64,000 nt of DNA from Capillidium heterosporum (taxonomy: Eukaryota > Entomophthoromycota > Entomophthoromycetes > Entomophthorales > Capillidiaceae): contig WBMQ01000007.1 of the NCBI GenBank assembly GCA_016630905.1, positions 1,178,001-1,242,000 of the forward strand. The letters run 5' to 3'. Position numbers and translations under genes: made by a program. The notes beneath the pieces are model-generated. The model had not been told where the DNA came from. It did not search any database and saw only the letters and a list, made by a program, of their open reading frames with translations. Of this stretch, positions 11,617 to 23,653 are shown in pieces (the first letter of the stretch is position 1; the number at the start of each line of letters is the position of its first letter).

Positions 11617-12921
11617 TTACTCCTTAAGCTTCAGCTTCGTTTGAGCTCCACCTATAATCTTTTGAGCGTCTTTAACCCAAGAGTAGAAGATGCAATAGAA
11701 GCTTTCTTTGATACCTCGCTGGTTGAAAATTCCATAGACCATGTGCAATATTAAGCAGTAGAAGCTAAAGGCTAGTAACTGAAGACCCACTTGGAAATCG
11801 CTCAACAAGGTAACTGGAGTTGGATTGGTAAACTGACTCCATTTCTTGGAGTCAATAAGCTGTCCGTTAGCGATGATGGACTTAACACTGTGCTCAATAG
11901 ACCACTTTTCACTAGATTTATAGACGACCTCACGATCCAATTTCAACGCTTGAGTTACCGAACTTGCTAAATCTTCGTCATAGGCCAAGTATCCATTGAC
12001 ACCAACTTCAACTATATCTTGAACTCCAGTAGCATTGAAACCTACGACTGGAGTACCACAAGCTAAGGCTTCGATGTTAACTAAACCAAAGGCATCATGT
12101 TTTGATGAGAATATGAAGCAGTCAGCGGCTGCGTAGTAGGCACACAATTCGTCACCAGTCTTAGCACCTAAACATTTAGCATCGGGGTAATCTTTTTGAA
12201 ATCCTTCGAGAAGCGGACCCTCACCCAAGTAGACTTTTGTGCCTTGGCATTTCATGGATAGGAAGGCATCGATGTTTTTCTCAGGTGATGCGCGTGATAC
12301 ACATAGTAAGATGGGTTTAGGCCAAGTTTCAAAGTCGGGATTGAACTTGTGGATCAATTCCTTCTTGCTGGGGTTGAATCTTATAGCATCTACACCACCG
12401 AACCAAGGCTTAATGTTACGGATGTTAGTCTCCTGAAGTAGTTGCTGGGTCATACTTTCGGAGATGGATAATACAGTCGTAGCTTTATAGTGATACCTAT
12501 AAAAACAAAGTTTAATAATACATATTGTTAAATTAACTTACCACTCTAAGTATCTTTGGGTACTGTATATCGGCAAATTCATCAAAGTCTTAGCAAATTC
12601 AGGGAACTTGGTCTGGTAGAAAGTTAGAAATGGGATCCCCTTTAGGCGGCAGTAAGTAATACCACTAGATGAAAGGTTCAACTCCCCCATGACGAACACC
12701 AAGTCGGGCTTGATCTCCTCCAACTTATCCTTTATCAACCAAGTATCTTTAGCGATCTTAAGTTTCTTGAAGTCTTCATGTACTTCATGCTTGAACATTG
12801 AAGGACGAATTACACTAATGTCGTGGCCTTGACGTTTGAACTCTTCGTATAAAGCAACGCAGAGTAGTGGAACTCCACCAATAATTTCACCAAATAGATC
12901 AGTTATCATACATATCTTCAT
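11617..12921 (-). CDS. GT4-family glycosyltransferase, copy C (intact)
   Basis: Exons 12921-12542 and 12496-11617 flank a 45-bp intron at the shared phase-2 site in the YLEW|YHYK Trp codon; the product is 419 aa. It starts MKICMITDLFGEIIGGVP and carries TFYQTKFPEF, SRASPEKN, GEGP (GDGP in copy A) and DAFGLVNIEALACGTP with the D-x7-E pair. The tail LLSDFQVGLQLLAFSFYC is nearly identical to that of copy A, so A and C are the closest pair. The frame is open for another 58 codons upstream (to 13095), but that stretch spans the likely TATA box and aligns with nothing, so I start at 12921, where the other copies start. Function as for copy A: a GT-B sugar transferase of unknown acceptor. Confidence 0.92.
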
Positions 12922-12975
12922 ATTTTCTTGAGTTTTTCTTTGTAATTTGTAGCATCTGTATAAAATTTCGTTGGG

Positions 12976-12985
12976 TTTATATATA
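12976..12985 (-). promoter_or_regulatory. TATA box of GT4 copy C
   Basis: TATATATAAA on the minus strand, 55-64 bp before the chosen ATG at 12921. It supports that start over the longer in-frame alternative at 13095. Confidence 0.5.
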
Positions 12986-15900
12986 TATTCGATTTTATAA
13001 ATATCGCAATCCTGTCCGTCTTTTCGGCCCCTGATTTTCCCACTATTAACTTTTTTCATTATCTCACAATTGTCGGTTATAAATAGAATTATCACATTAG
13101 TAATGCTATCTGTTTAAGCCCCAAATTTATATTTTTATAGTTTATATTTTTGATGTGTATTTGTCTATTCAAATTGATAAATATCTTTATCCTACTCCGC
13201 CTTTACAAGTATTAGGTGGGTTACGAGGTTTGTAGCAGTGTTCCGAATTTTAGATAAAATTTTACGATTGATATTGTAGAAAAACGTGTTTAATTTCTGA
13301 ACAACTTTGCAATTTGAGGCCGGACTTACAAGTCTACAGAATACCCATTTTCATCATATACAACCTTCCTTTTTTATCAATGCCTAAATTTGGTTGGCAT
13401 TTCAATCGGAAGTTTCCTTTTGATTTTTAATTAAGCTATACATCTATAGTCAAATATAGCTTATATAACTACCGGTTTCTGCAGAGTTGTCGAATTAACC
13501 ACATATGGCATTATTTTCATTGCAAATTTTCAAATCGGCAGTGTTTTCTGTCTCAGTTTGGTAATTTATTTCCCCCTTAGATTCCGCACCTTTTGATAGT
13601 AAACGTTTAGATGTAGATAAGTGCAGAGTTGCTTCATTAAACTCCACCCAACGTTTTGTTGTACATAGCAGATATGCATTTCCAAATACTTTATCCGACA
13701 CGGAAACTTCGAACCAATATATCCGCGCTTGTAGGAGTTAAGATTTACCCAGCATATATTTGTGAAATTGGAATGCTAGTTAATTTCAATTAACGTTTTT
13801 CCCTTCCATTAGAAAATTTAAGCTTGAAACAATGTCTAAAGATTACTGCTTCTTTCATTAGGATTAAGAAATAATTTATTGATAAATACGTAACTACTTA
13901 GTCTTATATGTAGAACAATGCATAGTTTATAAATAAATTGATAGTTATTAAACTAATAGTTCATTTAATAAAGAAATGCAATATAAATTTAATACTAAAC
14001 TACTTAGTTTAATAGCGCTTCATTCTATATCTAAATAGATTATAGATTACTAATATATATCTAAACAAACTTGCAAAATTTTGTAAATTATTTAAAAATG
14101 TGCATTATGTAGTTGATATCCTATTGTATATAGGCTTACATTTGTGGAATAGCTTTACAATTCTATAAAAACTATGCTAGTTTATATAAATTACTTTGCT
14201 ACACAACTATTTAGTAGCTGCGTAATAGTTTGAAAAATCTACTAATTAGTATAATTCCTACCTAATTAATAGGCTTCTCGATCTATTACGCAGCTATTAA
14301 GTATAGTCAATTTCAAAAAGATAAGATCTACGAAAATATGTTCGTATATTTTTAATGCAAGAGGATATTAGTCTAATTTAAATTGATCTAATGCCTTTAT
14401 TCTTTTTAAAAGGAAATTTTATTTCCTCAAAGGAATTAACTATTGGAGTCAATCTCAAATATTTGCACTCCTCTAAAGTGCAGAGTAATTTTGACAGCCC
14501 AGCACAGCAAACTGCCATACTGGAGAGGCTGTTATTTATATAATAAAAATTGGTGCTCTGATGCACATAGTATTAGCCACATGGGTATCAGGGCATTTTA
14601 ATGGCTTGTGCCTGCATACACTACAGGTATAGATCACCTGAATTTTTATAAAGAAGTCGGCGTTTTGAAGTTTTACGAAGAAATCAAATTTTTGAAAGGG
14701 AATGATATGTAGTCCTTCGAAATCCATATTTCCTTAAAATTCTGATCACTACCTTTGAGCTAGTCTAGTTTTCTTGGAGAATACTCTAGGTAAAGGGTCT
14801 CTAAAATCAGGCTGAACTTTAAGAGCTCCTTTTATGGGAGTTAAATTCCAATAAACCCATATTTCACAAATACATAGTTTTGAATTCACAAGGATTCATA
14901 AAGCAAGTGAAAACCTAATTGAGTAGTCGAAAATATCTGACTTTGGGCCATGAGCATGGGTAGTATTCATGGATATTTTTTTGTTATATAAGAATCCATG
15001 CAGCTTTTTCTGAGTATATTGAATCGTTTTAAATCAGCTTCTTACATTCAGCTGTTCAAGAGGTATACTCCTGAGTTTGAGAAATGCATCTTTATGAAAT
15101 GAGTTCTATTAAGGTAGTTCGTGCTCATGGTCTAGAGTTGGCTATTTTGATCTTCCTATTTAGAACTTTACTTTTAATATTCCGACTTGTGAACTATTGT
15201 GAGATCGGCAAATCATCCAATTAAATCAGTTCAAATTTGAAAATTTACTGAATATGTATTTATTGAAAGTGAAAATTAGAAAAGCAAAACGTTTCTTTCA
15301 AATCTATAAAATGTCACTTATGATACCTATTTAATAGCACCCAAACCAATCATTATAAATAAATCTGACCTATCCTCCCTATCAGTCAATTCAGAACTAT
15401 TTGAAATACAAGCATGTCTCTTGTTATCTATAGTATAGACTACAAATGCACCAAAAATTACAAATAAAGGCTGCCTCTCACGTTCATTTACAGCCCCACC
15501 TTTCTCAATTCAAGTAAGCTTGCTGTGATGATCCAAATGGCAGTAGGATTCGTCCAAAAATACTTTAGGTAAAATAAGATTTCCGAGTTCATCCAAGTTA
15601 CCAATCCTATTTTCGAGATATATACACCTATATTTAATAATTCATTGGTCACTGTGTAAATGTTTTTACGTTCTCCTTTTCCACAGTGATATCCTACCAC
15701 CTTCATATACCACCATAAGGTTGTTTAGGTACTTTAATCTCCTTGACATATTCCAGAGCTAGACGAACAAAATCCAATGCTGCAGGTAAACTATTCTTAT
15801 TTGCATATATATCAATATTTCTAATATGCATCAAATAATCAAAGTCAAAAATTTTCTTAAGTTTTCCAATAGTGAGATTTTGAGGAGGAACATGCTTATT

Positions 15901-16739
15901 AGTACTATATTGGATAGCACGTTTTCACTGATATTAGCTACACTGGAAAGGAACTCATGCATATTTATTTTTGGACGTTTGTTGGGGGTTTTAGACTTAA
16001 TGGGTATCGGTAGAAGTTGACTAGGAGCTTAAATTCGTTGATAGTAGCAGCACCATCACATTTCATTTTAATATAATTCATTTTACCATACTTCATTTTA
16101 AATTATACTAAATATGTAGCTTGAAGCATAATGATTTTTATATAGCATAGTTATTAAAAAAATTAGAAAAATATACTAGGAATCATTAGCGAATTTACTT
16201 GAACTTCAAGTTCAGATTTATTTTAGATTTACAATTTGGCATTTGAGTCCAGCAGCTTGGAAGTTAATTTTGAGAATGCACTCTTAAAATAGACCTCAAG
16301 ATAACAGTACCACCTTAAAGGTAAAGATCAGGGCTTTCTTTGGATATAAACTTCGGAGGGATACATACCCTTCTCACTTTAGTATTAAGATTCTCCGTAA
16401 AAACGGTGAATTTCAAGCAATTTTGTGAATAAAATGAACTATTATATCTATATATGGTACAGATATAGGAGTTTAGGATACTATAGAATATATATTTAAA
16501 TTTATATAGCTTGGGAAGTCAATATTTATTCTGCTTTTTTGGTATATTATGAATGGCATTCTGCTATATATGATTATTCAAATTAGATCGTATTTTCGTG
16601 AGTCTTGTCTTTCATAGTAGAGGGTAGATAGAATATAGGATAAGGCTTTTAGGACGAAATTCTTCGAATCCATAGAATCAATTCCAAAAAGATAAGAAAC
16701 CATGATCTAACTACTTCTAAGGATCGTTAAGGAAAATAC
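12986..16739. other. 3.7-kb region without a supported gene
   Basis: Outside the in-frame upstream extension of GT4 copy C there is no assignable gene. A 68-codon minus frame (13495-13701) is compositionally more protein-like than its surroundings but matches nothing I know. On the minus strand around 15720-15850 a short piece reads like coding sequence (ALDFVRLALEYVKEIKVPKQ) before running into stops; it may be a fossil of an unidentified gene. The stretch 13860-14340 is extremely AT-rich with no feature. Confidence 0.45.
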
Positions 16740-19700
16740 CGAGCAAGCTTCTTTAAATTTGATAATAAGAAAAAACTGTAAAACGATTTTCACTTTCATA
16801 TCCACTAACCCCAAGCACCATCCGAAGCTTAAGGACTTGATCTCATTGCTGCAGGTTAATTTCAGCTATGGCTTGGAGTGGTTTATTTCAACGTTGAAAG
16901 TTACTTTTCCAATGATCTTAGTAAAGTACTGTGGCGGTAGTGAGCGTAACAAAATATCATATATGTTGTCAACTATCTGCTAATAAATTTTAGGTATTGA
17001 GCCTTATTGGTTATATCATTAAGAGTATTTCTCTGAATATATTCAACTATATTTTCCAAAAGGCAGACCTAAAAACGTTTATACATTTAAAGGAATATGT
17101 TATCAAAGATATAAGCTTCTTTGGATTCAGCTTGATTGAATGCCTTGATACTTCAACGAATTGATTTCAAGTATCTGATCTTGAAATATTCGGTGCTATG
17201 AACTTTATTATCCAAAGTGTCAAAAATAAAGCCACTGTATTAGCCCCACAGGTAAATGGCTTATTTTTATATAGCTAAAGATTTATAAGTCTTGAATTTA
17301 TTGAACATTGGATTAAGCTGACTACATCTCTTTAGCACGTTACTAGTCAAATCTGGAGCAATTTAGTCAGTCATTTACACCCAGACTTAGCGTCGATTGC
17401 AGTTGAGAGTATGACTGGTCTTAAAAAACTATACGTTCATTCTGAAAGCAGCTTACACAATTTCGTCCTGGGTACAATCAAACGATTAGTATTGAATGAA
17501 GTTGTTTCCAAAATAATTGCCCTAGTGTTTGACTTTGAACAATATACCCCAATTCACTTATAAAGAAAAGTGCAGATTTACAATTTCGAAGCTAACCTTG
17601 CCTGTCCACCTTTGATTAATCCGTGATATCATTAGGGGTTCGAGCGAGCTTATTAGTCTTAACTTACTCAACTCTCTAATCACCTTTTTCACTGAGAGCT
17701 TCGCCGAGCCAGGATGCTTTGAAGGTATATAGCAACTGACTCCTCGGTACCGGACTTTTTAAATGTTCTTTTAGCTCGACATTTCAGATATAATCAGGAA
17801 AACAAACAATCTATCGTGACCAAAATCGCCAAGTGCATTGGGATAATCGGGGCTATAGGCTATGAAGCGAGTGAATTGATTCATTCGAATTCAGTGAGGA
17901 CAAACTTAGGTCCATCCGATGATGCTAGCCAGAAATAATTTGTTACGGCCTTGGTCTCCATGTACCTGATCTCAAAACTACTTAAAGCAAAGTCCAAGAA
18001 CCTTGTGCTTATTTTCGAATACTGTATTCAAGAGCTATCTCGAAATTTTCATATCAGTGCCTTTGACACTGAATAAGGTATATGTTGAGGAAATTAATCG
18101 ACTTTATAGGCAGCTCTGTAACCATATAGGTAGTATAGATGAAGCAACGCATCCATCAATCCCTGGAAATATATCAATCGCTCCCAACAAGGTGATTTCC
18201 TGTCCGATTTACAACAATACGATTGATTTTGACAGCTGGATAACTAAATATATCTACGGTTTGATTATTCACTTCCATGGTATTATGGCTTCAGATCCGT
18301 CCATACCGTTCAAGAAATTTGTTTTCAATAGCTTGGCGATTGTATCTTATATTTCAGAGGTAATATTGTCAGCGCCACTATTTGATAAAGAAGCAGCTAT
18401 TTGCAAGACACTTGATGAATATAAGGTAGTACTAGAAGCCTGTAATTCCAAAGGCAAAAAAGGCAATGCAGTATTGAGGTTGGAATATCCCAACTGTTGT
18501 TGAATTTCCTAACTTTCTTCGAAGCTACAAGTTGGAGAAGGAAAGTTTCAATATAGACGTGCATAGCAAGGTTTTAAACATTAATACTAACACCGATTTA
18601 CAATTGGTTAGGGCTCCAAGTCAAAGTCAGAGGAAAGTAATGATAGCCTTCATAGTTTCTTGTCAAAGTTACTCCAAGGTATGCATCATTATTTGTATGC
18701 TTTCTAACTAGGCTTTAGGAATACAAGCCTCCGCTTCGCTTATCCTTTCAGACCAAATCGACACTTCTATTAATGATAAAACATATAAAAGTATTAATAA
18801 GCCATAATATATTTAAAGAATAATTGAAGTAATTTCATTTTTAGATTCTTCGCTCGACTTCAAATATGGAGCTATTACCAACAAGGCTTTGAAGTACGCT
18901 ACCAAACGAAATTCATTGAGTTTAAAGTCAACTTTTAATTTTGAATATTAAGAGTTGATATCTAACAAGGAACTATACAGCTCTTCTGTATATTAAATAA
19001 ACTATAGAGCTTTTATTAAAGTCTATATTATTTACTACATTGAGATGTTTACCTAACCTGGTAATAGATACTATAAACAACTCAACAGCAGGGTCCAAGT
19101 TGAAGAGCCTGGTAAATATCCTGATTTCACACACTCAACAGATCACCCAGCACAATAGTTTTATAATATATATGCTTTTGATATATATTGTAATGTTTCA
19201 ACTCTGTAGGAAAGTGTTGGTAAATAGGGGTGGCACGAGAGAGGATGATCACCACCTCAATTCACTTGACAAAGCTTCGATATACCTAACCATTGAAACT
19301 TCCAAATACTTTAGAAACATTAGAAACTACCGCCAGGCTTTCTAAACCTTATAAGCTCAAATATTTAACTAGTGTTCAATCCTAGATGTCGAGTTTTTGA
19401 AATGTTTATACACACAAAGTCGCTTGGTAGAGATGATTGATCAGCTTGTCAAAACTATGAACGATTGTGACAAAGTTAGATGGACCTCTACTTTCTTTGG
19501 ATTGACTGATTGGTATAAAGAGGCGGTACTGCCAGATCTAGAGTGCAGGTTTGAGCATGGTAGTCTTGATCTTAACTAAAGGGTAGCTTATCTAGTGACC
19601 TCACGAGCTATATTTAGGGTTTAATGAGAGGGGTCTATTTCTGATTGCCAAGGCCTACTTGAACCACATTAACAAGTCTCTAGGCTTACAGGTCAAATTT

Positions 19701-21567
19701 GATGCAGTTTCGAGAATTATTACAATGAATTAACAGACAGCTGCTGAAGAGGCTATTAGCTTATTTTTGCTGGAATTCTAGTATATTACTCAATATCTAC
19801 TCAAATTACTTTAGATATAGATAGATAACTTTGAGAGATTTAAAATGAGTTAAATGGATCAAGTTGTATAAGTATAAATAATATAGGAAAGACAACCAAA
19901 TCTTACCAGATGTTGCTAGCACACATCCTTCTAGTGTCTCAAGTTTCCAGTCTATCTAAGGCAGTATTACGAAAAATAGAAAACCTGCTATATAAAGTGA
20001 TCCACAGTTATTCCAGTTAGGTCATTTGGCTGGAAGCGCTGTCCATCTACTCCTCAAATGAGATTTGTGCACAGTACTTTGTCAATATCTTCGAATCAAT
20101 GGGTGATGAGATTGCCGGCAAGTATAGTGGTTTAATGACCTTGCTAGACTCCTTGAAAGATTTCTAGAAAGTGGCTGCAATAAGGAGGAAGAAAGCAAAG
20201 CTATTATTTTGAAGTATACCCTACAATACTTTATGCTATGTTTTCAACGTTTTAGCTCCATTCCAAATATATCCTGCCCTTGAGTTACACAATAAAGTCA
20301 GTTGGGAAATTGATTCAGACTTCTCACTCTTCCTACCTAGGTATCCAAGGTTGTTATCGGTCGAAGCTAAATTGCAGGTTTTAGATAACTTACAAAGTCT
20401 AATTATTATTGAATGCAACGGATCAGATGGTCACCCCTACTTGTTTATTGTGAAATGTGATGATAAAGTCCATAAGGACGCGAATATTCTTTAGTTCTTT
20501 GAATCTTTGAACTAGATGTTCAATGCTGACCTGGGAGTGTCCCAGTGCTAGTTTTACATAAAAGTCTACTTTTCCATTCCTTTATCACCTACTTGGATTT
20601 TATCGAACAATTATAGAGTATCAAGATTTTTAGGATGTCATCAACTTGGTAGGTTACTTTTCCAAGGATTCCATAAAATATTTTTATTCCCAGTTCAAAA
20701 CCCTCTAAAAACTATTCAAGTTAAAATTGAATGAGCTCTAGGAGATCATCAAGTCTGCCCTCTAAGGAGAGTTGAATCAATCCGAAGCCAACAAAAATGG
20801 ACGAATTGCTACATTCAAAAAGGTATACAAAGTGATTTTACCATCCTGAGCCACCGGCTTCCAGCTATATTTCACCGATTCCTAAGCTGTTGCACCAGGT
20901 CAAGGTGCGATTTGTCATCTCTCTGGTTATTATGTTGATGGTTGATTACCTAATAGGGTTAGGGAGCTGACACCTCAGTAAAATTCTCACCAATTGCACC
21001 AACGACCATATTGTTCATATTAACTTCAACTATCTTTTCAAGAAGGGCCACTATCTCCCCGTCCCCAAACGTATATCTTTCCACTTGATCCAGAAACTGT
21101 AGGACCTTATAGGAATTTTAGATTACGAATACCACTTTTGCAGGCTCTATGTCACAACCAGGATAAGCTCAAGCTCTTTTTTGAAACCCTCACCCATGAC
21201 CCCGACCTTAGGATGCAAAGGATCAATCTCTCTTCCAATATACTGAATACATTAAAAGCAATGTCTCATATATAGTCTATGAATCCGATTGTAGGCCCTT
21301 ACAGCACATTTCTGATGTTAAAATCACTTGGACTACATGGACTGGATAGATTTCAATGTTCAGCTTCGAATATTGATCAAGTTTAAAGCTAAGAACGACA
21401 ATTTGAGACTGTCGTTTGCAGTTTACTGGTTCGAACGTAAATTGAATAGCGAGAACTTTAAGTCGAGGAATGCGTCAGTAGGTAGTTCTTTGAACCGACT
21501 TAGCAAACTGATCACTAATACTAAAGCCTTGATAATGGCTTACTGTGACTGGAAGCCTTACATATAG
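16740..21567 (+). pseudogene. MEC1: Decayed MEC1/ATR-type PIKK checkpoint kinase
   Basis: A 4.8-kb fossil of a phosphatidylinositol-3-kinase-like kinase of the ATR/Mec1 branch, which in working form senses replication stress and DNA breaks. Ordered landmarks remain. Around 17850 is KCIGIIGAIGYEA, matching the ATR CLGELGAIDP motif, followed by a YCIQEL stretch (about 18020). Around 18200 is CPIYNNTIDFDSWI. A FAT-like piece SQVIWLEALSIYSSNE lies near 20020-20060 and a kinase N-lobe SDGHPYLFIVK near 20424-20456. The C-lobe near 20950-21060 reads IGLG...HINFNYLFKKG...LPVPK, the ATR-type version of the loop. A FATC end reads NTKALIMAYCDWKPYI with its stop at 21565-21567. The catalytic loop GLGDRH..N has become GLGS-stop-H..K and the metal-binding DF is NF, so catalysis is lost as well as the frame (dozens of breaks). 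The start is approximate. Confidence 0.88.
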
Positions 21568-22698
21568 GCCCTGGATTCAATAAATTTGCTTGCTACTTTA
21601 TAGTTTATGAGATTTTACAACTTTCACATGTTTGGATTAGCAAATATAAAGAATTTTCACATATTATTTATATCGTAGGTATCTATATAGTTATTTATTT
21701 CTGATAAATTCTCGTATTAGAATATCGGAAGGTAGTTTGGATTGAGGTTAGAACACTGACCAGCAACCTGTCAAACATCAAATGAAATTCAAAATATTGG
21801 GTTCATTATAATTTTTAAAGTGCTAATGCTATGAAAATTGACTTATAAAACTTTATATAAATGCTTTTAGATAATATATATCCAATCAAGGCTGGTACTT
21901 AAAATATTGAGTTGATAACGTAATACGATGTTGATAACTTAAAAAACTTGGTATTAAACCCATTTCGGCACTACAATCCTTGGATTTATTGTAGTTTCCA
22001 TCTCTGTTAATAGGATTTATAACATATTTTGAAACTAGTAGTATCCATAAATTTGTATATTACAGTTTTGTAATACTATCTTGTATTGTATAGGATCCCT
22101 TTATATAGCTTAACTATATACTTATTAAAGATACTAGTAATTAAAAATGATCTTTACGAACTTGAATAGCATAGCCAGGAAGGTCTAATTTACCAACTGG
22201 CAAGGCTTTAAAGCTTTTATTGTTAGAGTTGTATATATATGTAATTTAAAAGCAATAGAAATAATGGGCTTTTGATTTACGAAATAGAACTTGTAGTTTA
22301 AATAGTTTGGGCTTAACTATTTGAAATTTCAAGAGATCTTTTGTTGGAAAGGCTCTAATATCATATAGTAAAATGTTTACTATAGATTTGATGAGTTGAT
22401 TCGAAGGTCAAGTAGACTACAATGTATATCCTCTTCAATGTAAATTGAAACTGGTATTTAAATTAACTAAAGGTATATTAAATGTTTGAAAAAGTAATTT
22501 AAAGTGGTTTCCAAGCTGGTAATTATCGATTTCAAAACTAAAAGTTCAAGGATATCTTTATATTGATGTATACATAGATATTTTCAAGAATAAAGCTAAG
22601 GCGTCATATTAGAAACCTATAGCCATTCTGAAAAGACAAAAACCAGTAATAAAACTATATTTACTCATCTAAAACCCAGAAAGGAACCTATTATAGCT
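21568..22698. other. Convergent spacer, no gene
   Basis: AT-rich DNA between the FATC end of the kinase fossil and the stop codon of MRPL6 on the other strand. No open frame, repeat or structural RNA recognised. Confidence 0.5.
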
Positions 22699-23373
22699 TT
22701 ATTTCTTCTTACCATCCTTTTTAGCAATAGTCTCATCTCCCACGAAGATACCCTTCAAGTTGTAAGGTTCAGGCTCCCTCCATTTCCTGATGATAGCGGC
22801 AAACTGATGGACCTTTTGCTTGTCAATCCCAGTTAAAATAATCTTAGTAGGCTGGGGGATGTTGACCTTGATGCCTTCAGGAACTTCAATTTCAATAGGG
22901 TGGGAGTATCCTAACTTCAATCCTACCTTGTTGTTCTCTAAGGAAGCTCTGTAACCTACACCAACTAGTCTAATGGGCAATACATAGCCATCAGTCACTC
23001 CAACGATGGCGTTGTTGATGAGGGCACGTGTAGTACCCCACATAGCCTTCTGTACTTTTTCCGACTTGTCGTTGATAGTCACTTTCAAGATGGAGTTCCC
23101 GGCTTCCGTCTTGGTGGGGTCGACCTCCAAGTTGATAAACTTGTGTAAATTTACCTGCTGCTCACCTAGTGGCCCGGTAACTGATAGTTGCACATTTTGG
23201 GTTGGCGAAGTGAAGTTGGAACCTAGAGTAAGGACTTGGCTGTTTACCTTCAAGTTGACATCGGAGGGGAAGTAGATGGGAGCTTTACCGATGTGGCTGA
23301 GAATTGAGGTAGTTTGGCTGAACTGCCTGGATAGTTGGTAGGTGAACTTTTGAAGGGGTTGGTATCTATGCAT
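22699..23373 (-). CDS. MRPL6: Mitochondrial large-subunit ribosomal protein uL6m
   Basis: A single uninterrupted exon of 224 aa. The first about 25 residues (MHRYQPLQKFTYQLSRQFSQ) are basic, lack acidic residues and look like a mitochondrial import signal. The rest is the two-lobed L6 fold: SHIGKAPIYFPSDVNL (the bacterial SRIGKxPI...V start), SVTGPLGE, KAMWGTTRALINNAIVGVTDG (the conserved W/YG.TRALI.N...GV..G motif) and RLVGVGYRA. The C-terminal lobe carries LKLGYSHPIEIEVPEGI and ITGIDKQKVHQFAA followed by RKWREPEPYNLKGI, the rRNA-binding end. The length suits fungal MRPL6 (about 210-220 aa). It is divergent from the TGT gene, 280 bp away, so the two may share a promoter region. The call is firm. 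Confidence 0.96.
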   Translation of the reverse strand: MHRYQPLQKFTYQLSRQFSQTTSILSHIGKAPIYFPSDVNLKVNSQVLTLGSNFTSPTQNVQLSVTGPLGEQQVNLHKFINLEVDPTKTEAGNSILKVTINDKSEKVQKAMWGTTRALINNAIVGVTDGYVLPIRLVGVGYRASLENNKVGLKLGYSHPIEIEVPEGIKVNIPQPTKIILTGIDKQKVHQFAAIIRKWREPEPYNLKGIFVGDETIAKKDGKKK

Positions 23374-23653
23374 AACTTTCTATTTCTCTTTGCTTTTCTC
23401 TAGTTGGGTTGAAAGGTGATCTTTGCTGATTAGAAAACTTTTTTCTGGGTTCTAAAGTAAGCTTTGATCAAATTTTGCAGAACTACAAATGTACCTTTTC
23501 ATACGAGCCTATGTCCAATTATATACCTTTATTTATATTAATTATTGGTTCAGCTCCATAAATTAAAATTTGTCTGTAAAGTTTTGCAGTTGTATACAAC
23601 TTTTTGTATCCACATTACTTACAACTTGTCCTTCGACTTGGCTATAGAATACG
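23374..23653. promoter_or_regulatory. Shared divergent promoter region MRPL6 / QTRT1
   Basis: 280 bp between the two start codons, pointing apart. AT-rich runs are present, but neither start shows a good TATA box at the 50-70 bp spacing seen in the accessory genes of this window, as is common for housekeeping genes. No specific binding site was identified. Confidence 0.4.

Noticed and set aside
12922-13095. 58-codon N-terminal extension of GT4 copy C
   Set aside because: It is in frame, but it covers the presumed TATA box, aligns with no other copy and is rich in Ile, Tyr and Lys; the shorter start matches all paralogues.
16660-16680. GGTTCGAATC-like strings as tRNA T-loops (also near 37241)
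   Set aside because: No matching acceptor stem, D-arm or anticodon arm could be folded around them by eye.
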